Shown: positions 19,269 through 28,694 of the stretch, one piece after another | Layout of the letters: each line of letters begins with the position of its first letter | How positions within the stretch are numbered: position 1 is the stretch's first letter | NCBI GenBank assembly: GCA_030835925.1 | Contig: JAURQW010000021.1 | Location: 1 to 42,383 of the forward strand | Direction of reading: 5' to 3' | DNA length: 42,383 nucleotides | DNA from: Gammaproteobacteria bacterium | GTDB lineage: Bacteria; Pseudomonadota; Gammaproteobacteria; GCA-002705445; GCA-002716945 | Translations under genes and position numbers: made by a program | The notes under the pieces: model-generated | What the model was told of the DNA's origin: nothing | The model's input: only the letters and a program-made list of their open reading frames with translations | Databases searched by the model: none

Positions 19269-20201
19269 ATGATAATGTCTGATCTACAGGGACAAATATG
19301 GATGGATGGTTCTTTTTGCGATTGGAAAGATGCAAAAATCCATATACTAACTCACACCATGCACTATGGTACGGGTGTTTTCGAAGGTGTTAGAGCATAT
19401 GAAGCTAAGTCTGGACCAGCAATCTTTCGACTAAAAGAGCATACCGATAGACTTTTTCAGTCTGCAAGTCTTGTTGGTATGAAGATGCCTTTTAGTAAAG
19501 AAGAACTAATGCAGGCTCAGTGTGATTCAGTAACTAAAAATAATCTAAAAAATGCATACATAAGACCATTGTGCTTTTATGGAAGTGAAGGCATGGGTTT
19601 GAGAGCAGATAATCTTAAAGTACATTGTGCAGTTGCAGCTTGGGATTGGGGGCCATATCTGGGAGCTGAGCAAATAGAAAAAGGTATAAGAGTTAAAGTT
19701 TCACCTTTTCCAAAAAGAGATCCAGAGGCTATGATATATAAAGCAAAGGCCACAGGAAATTATATAAACTCTATGCTCGCCCTAAGAGATGCCTTAGCAT
19801 CAGGCTATGATGAGGCCTTAATTTTGGGAACTGACAACTCGGTTAATGAGGGCTCTGGTGAAAACTTTTTCATGATTAAAGATAATAAGCTAATCACTCC
19901 AGAACTAGTAACAGTCTTAGATGGCATTACAAGAAAGACAATAATAACCTTGGCTGCTGATTTGGGAATTGAAACTATTGAGAGAAAAATTGAACTCAAG
20001 GAAATATACGATTGTGATGAGGCATTTTTTACTGGCACAGCTGCAGAAGTTACGCCTATAATAGAGATTGATAATACTAAAATTAATAATGGAGTTCCTG
20101 GCAAAACTACAAAAGTGCTGCAAAATAACTACTTCAACCTCATAAGAGGGGAATATGATAAACATAACGAATGGTTGACTCATTTATCTGAAATAAAATG
20201 A
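19269..20201 (+). CDS. ilvE: Branched-chain amino acid aminotransferase
   Basis: This PLP enzyme of fold type IV transfers amino groups in the last step of leucine, isoleucine and valine synthesis. The 310-residue protein has the family N-terminus (GQIWMDGSFCDWKDAKIHIL, then THTMHYGTGVFEG). The PLP-lysine region is YKAKATGNYINSM, followed by NEGSGENFFMI and TGTAAEVTPI. ATG 19269 is chosen because AGTGA lies six bases upstream; TTG 19263 and ATG 19275 are also in frame. It overlaps hldE1 by four bases (ATGA), an unusual pairing of amino-acid and LPS genes that implies co-translation. A phased inverted repeat lies upstream. Confidence 0.95.
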   Translation: MIMSDLQGQIWMDGSFCDWKDAKIHILTHTMHYGTGVFEGVRAYEAKSGPAIFRLKEHTDRLFQSASLVGMKMPFSKEELMQAQCDSVTKNNLKNAYIRPLCFYGSEGMGLRADNLKVHCAVAAWDWGPYLGAEQIEKGIRVKVSPFPKRDPEAMIYKAKATGNYINSMLALRDALASGYDEALILGTDNSVNEGSGENFFMIKDNKLITPELVTVLDGITRKTIITLAADLGIETIERKIELKEIYDCDEAFFTGTAAEVTPIIEIDNTKINNGVPGKTTKVLQNNYFNLIRGEYDKHNEWLTHLSEIK

Positions 20202-21124
20202 TTTTAAAAAAGAAGATTCTAGTTATTGGTGATGTCATGTTAGATAGATATTGGATGGGACAGGTTAATAGAATTTCTCCTGAGGCTCCAGTACCAATTC
20301 TAGATGTAGATACTTCTGTTGATAAGCCAGGTGGAGCCGCAAACGTTGCTAAAAATTTATCTGATTTCGGAATGGATGTAACTTTGATTGGTTTAACTGG
20401 TGAAGATGAGACGTCTGAAAAGTTATTAGAAATTTTATCGTCTACGAATATCAACTATAAACCAATTATTGATAAAAATATCAGAACAACGATGAAACTA
20501 AGAGTTATCGATAAAAACCAGCAGCTCATGAGGCTGGATCATGAAGATAAAAATCTTTCCAAAGTCGTTCCCAAGGCTTATGAAGATATGGAGGATACTT
20601 TAGGTTCTTATGATGGAATTATTATTTCTGATTATGATAAAGGAATGGTTAAGCCAATCATCAAAAAAATATTATCTAAAGCCAGCAGTCTAAAAATAAA
20701 AACTTTTATCGATCCAAAAGGAATGAATTTTGATTTCTATAAAAATGCTTACTTACTAAAGCCAAACCTAAAAGAGTTCGAAGATATAGCTGGAAAATGT
20801 CCAAATAAAAAAATATTTAATGAAGAAGGAGAAAAGCTTCGTAAGAAGTTAAAACTAGAATATCTTTTAATAACTCAAGGTAAAGATGGTATGACATTAT
20901 TTGAAGATGGCAAAGCATCTTCCTACGCATCAAATCAACAGGATGTCTTTGATGTAACAGGTGCTGGGGACACAGTGATCTCCATTTTAGCAGCATATAT
21001 AATTGCAGGAAAAAATATTAATACTGCTGTTGAAATGTCAAATATAGCTGCTGGAATATCAATTAAAAAACTTGGTTCAACTAGCGTTACCCAGAAAGAA
21101 CTTAATAATGCATCTACAGAATAA
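20198..21124 (+). CDS. rfaE1: D-glycero-beta-D-manno-heptose-7-phosphate kinase (HldE domain I)
   Basis: This 308-residue PfkB/ribokinase-family kinase makes heptose-1,7-bisphosphate in the ADP-heptose pathway for LPS core. It shows the HldE N-terminal sequence (VIGDVMLDRYWMGQVNRISP), the sugar-binding KPGGAANVAKNL and the catalytic DVTGAGDTVISI with its GAGD motif. In E. coli this domain is fused to the nucleotidyltransferase. Here the frame stops at TAA (21122-21124), just inside the linker, and the second domain continues in another frame with a 17-base overlap. Both domains look complete. Its start overlaps ilvE by four bases. Confidence 0.93.
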   Translation: MILKKKILVIGDVMLDRYWMGQVNRISPEAPVPILDVDTSVDKPGGAANVAKNLSDFGMDVTLIGLTGEDETSEKLLEILSSTNINYKPIIDKNIRTTMKLRVIDKNQQLMRLDHEDKNLSKVVPKAYEDMEDTLGSYDGIIISDYDKGMVKPIIKKILSKASSLKIKTFIDPKGMNFDFYKNAYLLKPNLKEFEDIAGKCPNKKIFNEEGEKLRKKLKLEYLLITQGKDGMTLFEDGKASSYASNQQDVFDVTGAGDTVISILAAYIIAGKNINTAVEMSNIAAGISIKKLGSTSVTQKELNNASTE

Positions 21125-21593
21125 AAAACTAGTCCAGAATTTAGATGAGTTACTCTCATTATGTGCAGATTATGCTGCCAAGAATAAATCTATTGTTATG
21201 ACAAATGGCTGTTTTGACATACTGCATTGTGGACATACTCATATTCTGGAAGAATCAAAAAAACTTGGTGACATTTTGATTGTGGCTGTAAATAGTGATG
21301 AGTCTATAAAAAAAATTAAGTCTCCGAACAGACCGATTGTTGCTGAATTAGATAGAAGCTATGTTTTGTCATGTTTAAGTTCAGTCGATCATATTATATT
21401 GTTCAATGAAGAAACTCCTGAGAAAATTATTTCAAAAGTATTACCCGATATTTTAGTTAAGGGTAGTGACTATAAAGGTAAAAAAATAGCCGGTGAGGAT
21501 ATACTTATTAAAAATAACAAAAAAGTAGCCCTCATAGATTTGATAGATGGCAAGTCATCAACCTCTATCATCAATAAGATACTAAGACTTTAA
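21108..21593 (+). CDS. rfaE2: D-beta-D-heptose-1-phosphate adenylyltransferase (HldE domain II)
   Basis: This 161-residue nucleotidyltransferase makes ADP-D-glycero-beta-D-manno-heptose. The cytidylyltransferase-type motif is intact: MTNGCFDILHCGHTHIL (HxGH), followed by DILIVAVNSDESI, and KGSDYKGKKIAGEDI and STSIINKI near the end. ATG at 21108 is the likely start, with AGAAAG about nine bases upstream; an in-frame TTG at 21072 would lengthen the overlap with rfaE1. Together the two products total 469 residues, close to fused HldE (about 475). This looks like one ancestral gene split at its linker. Its 3' end overlaps the convergent glycosyltransferase gene by 12 bases. Confidence 0.93.
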   Translation: MHLQNKKLVQNLDELLSLCADYAAKNKSIVMTNGCFDILHCGHTHILEESKKLGDILIVAVNSDESIKKIKSPNRPIVAELDRSYVLSCLSSVDHIILFNEETPEKIISKVLPDILVKGSDYKGKKIAGEDILIKNNKKVALIDLIDGKSSTSIINKILRL

Positions 21594-22616
21594 AATCTTG
21601 TTGATTTTTATAACTACCTCGTCAATATTTATCAGCTTCATCGCACTTGGATCTCTTATTCTTTTGCCCCACTTGGCTTCTTCTATTTTCATTTGATGAT
21701 ATTTCTGTAAAGCCAAAGGATATTTATTAATAATATTTTCCATATTATCAATTGGCCCAGTTCTATCAGGATTTGAGGTAGCATATAGACCAATTACAGG
21801 TCTATTTAATATTGATGCAATATGAAGAGTGCCAGAATCAGGCCCAATATAAAGTTCGCAGCCTCTGAGTATATTATAAAGTTCTTGGAGGTCTGTTTTA
21901 CCTACAAGATTTATAATACTGTTATCTGATTCCAGTTTTCGTGATTGAGACATTTCATACTCAGTATTCCCGCCAACCATGACTGAATTGATATCATAAT
22001 ACTTAGATATATAATTCGCTATTACCTTATAGTTATTTATATCCCACTCACGGTAATTAAAATTCCTAGAGCTCGTAAATGGATTGAACACAATATATTT
22101 TTTCTTTATTAAACGCTCATTTATTTTATATTTGATATTAATATCTGCGTTATTACTTCTTTTTTCAATTCCTATCTTTGATAAGAACCCAAAGAAAGTC
22201 TCTCTGACATGTTTTCTCACAGAGTTATTTATCCTTGTATTAATAAAAAACCCATGTAAGTTTTTAGAATTATGCTTATCAAAGCCAATTTTAATCTTAG
22301 CTTTTATAAATAAGCTAATAATATTAGCTCTCAATGAAACCTGCATATTTAATAAAGCATCAAATCTAAAATTCTTATATAAGTAGATTAAAGTGGAAAA
22401 TGTGGATAGGAAATCTTTTTTATCAATTACTATAAAATGAACATTAGATATATTTTTGACTAAAGAGTATTCTGTTTTACCTATAATCCATGTAATATCT
22501 GTTTGAGGGGTGTATGATTGTATAGATTTTATTATTGGTATCATATGAGTGATATCCCCAATAGATGATAATCTTAATACGCAAATAGATTTATGTGAAA
22601 AAGTAGCTTGAGACAT
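21582..22616 (-). CDS. Glycosyltransferase family 9 (LPS heptosyltransferase family)
   Basis: This is a 344-residue GT9 enzyme of the RfaF/WaaC/WaaQ superfamily. These proteins add heptose from ADP-heptose to the LPS inner core at the cytoplasmic face of the inner membrane. Visible family features are the N-terminal ICVLRLSSIGDITHMIP and the C-terminal donor-site segment GPDSGTLHIASILNRPVIGLYA followed by TSNPDRTGP. The acceptor position (heptose I, II or other) cannot be assigned from sequence. Its start lies two bases from the divergent TTG start of kdkA, so the two genes share almost no leader. Its end overlaps rfaE2 by 12 bases. The neighbours (ADP-heptose synthesis, Kdo kinase, Kdo transferase) fit an inner-core role. 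Confidence 0.88.
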   Translation of the reverse strand: MSQATFSHKSICVLRLSSIGDITHMIPIIKSIQSYTPQTDITWIIGKTEYSLVKNISNVHFIVIDKKDFLSTFSTLIYLYKNFRFDALLNMQVSLRANIISLFIKAKIKIGFDKHNSKNLHGFFINTRINNSVRKHVRETFFGFLSKIGIEKRSNNADINIKYKINERLIKKKYIVFNPFTSSRNFNYREWDINNYKVIANYISKYYDINSVMVGGNTEYEMSQSRKLESDNSIINLVGKTDLQELYNILRGCELYIGPDSGTLHIASILNRPVIGLYATSNPDRTGPIDNMENIINKYPLALQKYHQMKIEEAKWGKRIRDPSAMKLINIDEVVIKINKILKS

Positions 22617-22618
22617 AA

Positions 22619-23344
22619 TTGAAGATAATAACTAAAAAAATTAATAATACAGTAATATTCTATGATAAAGATATAGAAATTAATATAGAAGATTTATTTC
22701 TATCAAAAGTATTCAAAACTAATGAAAATACAAATGTAGAATGGATCAATAATAATACTTGGGTTAAAAAACATTATTTTAGAAAAGGAATGATGAGGTT
22801 TATGTCTGATAATTATCTATATAAACCATTATATGAAACGAGATCTTATAAAGAATTTAGCTTATTAAACTACCTATATCATGAGAATTTTCAAACATGT
22901 AGGCCTATTATGGGGTGGGTAGATTACAATTCTTTATCATATAAAGCTAACTTAATCACTGAGTCTATCCCTGCTGTCACATTTGACAAATTCTTGCTAT
23001 CAATTAATGATTTACCATCTCATAGCCAAGCTGCTCTAAAACACAAGGTTTATCATAGCATTGGTTTGTTAGTATCAAAAATGCATATGCTAGGAGTAAA
23101 CCATGGAGATTTAAACATGACTAATATTCTTGTTAATGAAGAGAGAATAAATCATGATAATACTAATAAGAATATTTGGATAATTGATTTTGATAAGTCA
23201 ATGAAGGCTAACTTAATTATGAGTAAAGAATCTAAAAATTTAAATATAAAGAGATTTAAAAGATCTATATTGAAGAAAAAACTATTTGATCAAGAGAGTT
23301 TTAGTCATTTCTTAGATGCATATGAGGCTCATAGTAGAGATTGA
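22619..23344 (+). CDS. kdkA: 3-deoxy-D-manno-octulosonic acid (Kdo) kinase
   Basis: This 241-residue enzyme phosphorylates the Kdo residue of the LPS inner core, as KdkA of Haemophilus does. The length matches that family. Similar stretches are HYFRKGMMRFMSDNYLY, ETRSYKEFSLLNYL, the kinase catalytic loop HGDLNMTN (residues 162-169) and the metal-binding DFDK (190-193), then LNIKRFKRS. The start is TTG at 22619, with GAGA about eight bases upstream. The first in-frame ATG lies near residue 58 and would remove part of the conserved N-terminal region. It is divergent from the GT9 gene with a two-base gap, and its 3' end overlaps waaA by 16 bases. Confidence 0.88.
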   Translation: MKIITKKINNTVIFYDKDIEINIEDLFLSKVFKTNENTNVEWINNNTWVKKHYFRKGMMRFMSDNYLYKPLYETRSYKEFSLLNYLYHENFQTCRPIMGWVDYNSLSYKANLITESIPAVTFDKFLLSINDLPSHSQAALKHKVYHSIGLLVSKMHMLGVNHGDLNMTNILVNEERINHDNTNKNIWIIDFDKSMKANLIMSKESKNLNIKRFKRSILKKKLFDQESFSHFLDAYEAHSRD

Positions 23345-24552
23345 ATTTCTTTACAGTAATCATTGATAATATCTTTTTTGGAAAGTAATATTTTTTTAGC
23401 ATTAGCTCCGAATAGTTCTCGTCTTTGTTTTGATTTAATAAGTCGTTCAAAAACATGTTTAAGTGTTGGTGAGCTTTTCACCATAATCATGGCATTATTT
23501 TTTAGAAATTCCTCTGTTTCCTCTATGAAATTATACATATATGGACCAACGATAATTGTCTTGCCATATGATGCAGCTTCCATAAAATTTTGTCCACCAT
23601 GATCTACGAGGGAACCACCTAAATATACAAATTCACAATGTTCTAAAAAAAGATTTGCTTCGCCATATGTATCTGCGATGTATATTTGTGTTGATTTTTT
23701 TATAGGTTCATTTTTACTGCGTATAGAAATACTCAGCATATCTAAAGGTATATCTGATAATATATCCCCTAGTCTTTCTGGATGTCTCGGCATAATCACT
23801 AGAAGAACTTTTTTCTCATTTATCCTCATCCATTCGGTTATTATTTGTCTTTCTTCATCTGGATGTGTCGATAACGCTAGTACATATTTTCTGTTAACAA
23901 TGTTTTCATTATTATAAATCGTATTGTTTGTATCTGCATATTTAAGATTACCAATAACTTTAATATTTTTATCTAAATATCCGAGTTGAATATATTTTTC
24001 CTTGTCCCTGTTCGACTTACAAAGTATGAGATCGATATCTAAAAGGACTTTTTTGTAAACCCGTTTAATGAATGAAGGACTCTCAGTTGTTCTTTTAGAT
24101 AGTCTTGCGTTAGCTATAATAATTGAAATATTATTATTTTTACAGATTGATATAAGATTAGGCCATAATTCAGTTTCTATTAAAATACATATTCGAGGAT
24201 TAATTAAATTGATGAATCTTCTCGTTGTAAATAACCAATCAAGCGGCAAGTACGCATGTTCTAAATTCTTATTTGTAGGGATAATGCTCCTTGAGGAAGA
24301 AGTATTAGTTGTTATCAGGAAAGTTTCTTCTGGAAACTTTTTAGACAAACTTTTATATAAACTTATAGCAACTTTAGTCTCGCCAACAGAAGATGCATGA
24401 ATCCATATGGGCTCCTTAAATAGTTTTTTAGAAAAAAGACCTAGTCGTTGCCTGATGAAGGAGATACCACTTTTTCTTCTAATTGCTTCTATTAAGACTC
24501 TACTTATTAGGTATGGAGAGATGAGATATAGTATTAAATTATAAATTATCAT
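23329..24552 (-). CDS. waaA: Kdo transferase
   Basis: This 407-residue GT30 enzyme transfers Kdo from CMP-Kdo to lipid IVA at the inner membrane. It has an N-terminal hydrophobic anchor (residues 1-20), the family WIHASSVGETKVA with the catalytic Glu58, TTNTSSSR, and the PRICILIETELWPNLI segment. The C-terminal donor domain has FVYLGGSLVDHGGQNFMEAA. The protein is full length. Paired with a Kdo kinase, it may be a monofunctional transferase making a single phosphorylated Kdo, as in Haemophilus; that is inferred from context only. tolC ends 14 bases upstream of its start, on the same strand. Confidence 0.96.
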   Translation of the reverse strand: MIIYNLILYLISPYLISRVLIEAIRRKSGISFIRQRLGLFSKKLFKEPIWIHASSVGETKVAISLYKSLSKKFPEETFLITTNTSSSRSIIPTNKNLEHAYLPLDWLFTTRRFINLINPRICILIETELWPNLISICKNNNISIIIANARLSKRTTESPSFIKRVYKKVLLDIDLILCKSNRDKEKYIQLGYLDKNIKVIGNLKYADTNNTIYNNENIVNRKYVLALSTHPDEERQIITEWMRINEKKVLLVIMPRHPERLGDILSDIPLDMLSISIRSKNEPIKKSTQIYIADTYGEANLFLEHCEFVYLGGSLVDHGGQNFMEAASYGKTIIVGPYMYNFIEETEEFLKNNAMIMVKSSPTLKHVFERLIKSKQRRELFGANAKKILLSKKDIINDYCKEIQSLL

Positions 24553-24566
24553 CTATCTAAATGTTG

Positions 24567-25874
24567 TTACCATACTAACATTCTATTTATAGTTAGAATA
24601 TTTTCTACACTTAAATTAGATGAATATTTCTTTAAATTTAGATCGACTAGTAGCAAGTCTAGAGTGCTTTCAATTAAATCATTTTTAGCTACCATTAAAT
24701 TATATTCTGCATCTTTAATTTCTACATCAGTATATAGACCAACATCAGCACCTTGAGAAATTGTTAGATAATCCTGATTGACATCATTATATCTATCACG
24801 TTTAACTATAACTAAACTTTTTAGTAAGTTATAATTATTTATGTTATCTAGAATTTCTTTTCTTATGGTTCTTCTCAGGTGATCTAAGTTTATTTTTGCA
24901 TTTTTATACTTATATCTTGCTTCAGTTACCTTAGATTTTTGGAAACCTCCCTGATATATAGGTATATTAATCGTTAGTCCAATCGTATTAGACTCTCTTG
25001 TTTGTTTACCCAGTCTAGAACCACTACTAGTATCAGAATAATCATAAGTAGCATTTAAATCTATAGTTGGATAGTGTTTTGATTTATTTGATTTCATTTC
25101 ATCTCTAGAAATATCTACATCCAGTAATGCAGATTTAATACTATTAAAAGACACTAGAGCTTTAGAAATTAAACTATTTGCATCATACTTCGATAATGGG
25201 ATTTCAATCGTATGATTGAGGTTATGTATATCCATAATTTCTCTGCCAGTAAATATATAGACGTCTTGTTTAGCCATGTCAAATTCATTTACTAGTATTT
25301 GCTTTTCAACCATGGTCATTTCATAGTTGTTTTTATATTTATTCAATTCAATATCAGATATATAACCGTTATCAAAAAGTTTTTCTGCACTTTCATATTT
25401 AATTAGCATTGAGTCTAATTTTACTTCACCAGCAGCAACACTATTTTTAGCATTAATGAGATTAAAATATAATTCTGCCGATTTTACTATCAAATCTTTT
25501 TTAAACTCTTCGAGATTTATTTCAGATTTCTTAACTATTGACTCTGCTTTATTTAGCTCATCAAAAAAATATAATCTGAGCAAAGGTTGTGTGATTGTTA
25601 AGCTTGCGCTTTCTGTTGAATAGTCTTTTTGTGTGCCAGTACCAGTATACTTATTAACATTAATTTCTTGAGTATTAGCTGTTATGCTAACTTCAGGGAA
25701 TATATTTGATGACGTTTGATTATAAATTTCTCGAGAAATTTTCTGATCATTAGTAATTATTTGAAGATCATTATTAAAATTTAATGATCTATTATAGACA
25801 TCCATAATATCAGCAGCTTCAACATGTGAAGTCAGCATTATAATGATCATTAAATATAATTTTGATTTATACAT
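24567..25874 (-). CDS. tolC: TolC-family outer-membrane efflux/secretion channel
   Basis: This outer-membrane factor forms the trimeric exit duct for type I secretion and RND/MFS efflux. From the ATG at 25874 it has 435 residues and a signal peptide (MYKSKLYLMIIIMLTSHVEA, cleaved before ADIMDVYNRSL). Internal duplication typical of TolC is evident: long heptad-rich helices alternate with beta segments such as ASLTITQPLLRLYF in the first half and NTIGLTINIPIYQGGFQ in the second. An in-frame TTG at 25895 would add seven residues and spoil the signal peptide, so it is rejected. It overlaps the rhodanese gene by eight bases. Efflux partners are not in the window. Confidence 0.92.
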   Translation of the reverse strand: MYKSKLYLMIIIMLTSHVEAADIMDVYNRSLNFNNDLQIITNDQKISREIYNQTSSNIFPEVSITANTQEINVNKYTGTGTQKDYSTESASLTITQPLLRLYFFDELNKAESIVKKSEINLEEFKKDLIVKSAELYFNLINAKNSVAAGEVKLDSMLIKYESAEKLFDNGYISDIELNKYKNNYEMTMVEKQILVNEFDMAKQDVYIFTGREIMDIHNLNHTIEIPLSKYDANSLISKALVSFNSIKSALLDVDISRDEMKSNKSKHYPTIDLNATYDYSDTSSGSRLGKQTRESNTIGLTINIPIYQGGFQKSKVTEARYKYKNAKINLDHLRRTIRKEILDNINNYNLLKSLVIVKRDRYNDVNQDYLTISQGADVGLYTDVEIKDAEYNLMVAKNDLIESTLDLLLVDLNLKKYSSNLSVENILTINRMLVW

Positions 25875-26190
25875 ATTTAGGCATTGATGGGTCAATATTC
25901 AATGACCACGCATCTATCCCTCCTGTTAAATTAATTACGTCACTGAAACCCTTTGATGTTAAGTATTTAGCAACCATCCTACTTCTAATACCATGATGAC
26001 AAACAACAATAATTTTCTTATTGATGCTTAGCTCTTCTTCAGCATTAGCAATTTTACCCATAGGTATATGTGTAGAATTCTCAATATGACATATATCATA
26101 TTCCCATTGTTCTCTTACATCAAGAATCATTAGGTCATTTTTAGCATTATCAATAATATCTTTGACTTCTCTTGGGCTTTTTTCAATCAT
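25867..26190 (-). CDS. Single-domain rhodanese-like protein
   Basis: This is a 107-residue rhodanese (sulfurtransferase fold). It has the N-terminal LDVREQWEYDICHIENSTHIP, the active-site loop CHHGIRS with Cys64, and the C-terminal VINLTGGIDAWS. It has no signal peptide and is probably cytoplasmic. The HHGIRS loop is found in single-domain rhodaneses, whose sulfur donor and acceptor are seldom known. Its ATG shares one base with the Pcm-like stop codon (TAATG), and its end overlaps tolC by eight bases, so pcm-rhodanese-tolC are translated as a coupled unit. In a sulfur oxidiser a role in sulfur trafficking is possible but unproven. Confidence 0.9.
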   Translation of the reverse strand: MIEKSPREVKDIIDNAKNDLMILDVREQWEYDICHIENSTHIPMGKIANAEEELSINKKIIVVCHHGIRSRMVAKYLTSKGFSDVINLTGGIDAWSLNIDPSMPKYV

Positions 26191-26828
26191 TATTCACCAG
26201 TTAAAATTGTCTGTATGTTAGTTTCAAGCACATATTCTTTTAGATAGCTTGATTTATTAGTTTTATATACGATCATACCTTTTTGTATTGGGCAATTAGC
26301 AATATTTTCAAATATAAAACAACGAGCACCATTATCCATGTTATCTAATATTTGATCAATGTTGTCGGTTGCAATTGTAAAAATAGTTGCCTTGTAACTT
26401 TTTATCAATTTAAGGTTATTTAGAATATTTAATTTCTCAAAATTCATATTGCCACTCGATATACCACTACAGTTTTTTTTAGCATTTTCTATAAAATCTT
26501 CTACCACATCTATTGAGTATACTCTGTTTGCAAGCATTGATATGCAAGTTGAAAAATACCCTGTACCAGATCCGACCAATAATACATCTTCGCTTTTTTT
26601 TATATCCATAGCTTGTAATATCTTAGCTTCTACAGATGGTAATAACATTTTCTGATTAAAGCCTATAGGTATGCTCATATCTACGTGAGCAAACGACTTA
26701 TATTTGTCAGGAACAAATGATCTTCTTGAAATTTTTTTTAGTGTATCCAAAACACCATCATCAATAACATTAAGTGTTCTAATATGATTTTCTACCATAT
26801 TAATTGTATTTGTATTATCTTCTTTCAT
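26190..26828 (-). CDS. Pcm-family protein-L-isoaspartate O-methyltransferase-like protein
   Basis: This 212-residue protein is of the protein-L-isoaspartate methyltransferase family, AdoMet-dependent enzymes that mark damaged aspartyl residues for repair. The N-terminal VENHIRTLNVIDDGVLDTL and RRSFVPDKYKSFAHVD, then IPIGFNQKMLLPSVEAKIL, match the version commonly found beside tolC in gammaproteobacteria. The AdoMet motif is VLLVGSGTGYFS (usually VLEIGTGSGY), so the acidic residue of motif I is replaced by Leu. The C-terminal third is poorly conserved. It may be a divergent paralogue rather than a true repair enzyme. It is divergent from thiC, 71 bases away. Confidence 0.83.
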   Translation of the reverse strand: MKEDNTNTINMVENHIRTLNVIDDGVLDTLKKISRRSFVPDKYKSFAHVDMSIPIGFNQKMLLPSVEAKILQAMDIKKSEDVLLVGSGTGYFSTCISMLANRVYSIDVVEDFIENAKKNCSGISSGNMNFEKLNILNNLKLIKSYKATIFTIATDNIDQILDNMDNGARCFIFENIANCPIQKGMIVYKTNKSSYLKEYVLETNIQTILTGE

Positions 26829-26881
26829 TTCTTTAGTAAGTTTAGTATTGTTGTATTATACTTTAATTCCAATTAAATTAA

Positions 26882-28693
<1,812 letters not shown>

Positions 28694-28694
28694 T

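Noticed and set aside
19805-20454. Minus-strand open frames across ilvE and rfaE1.
   Set aside because: They mirror the strongly supported plus-strand genes and show low-complexity hydrophobic sequence typical of shadows.
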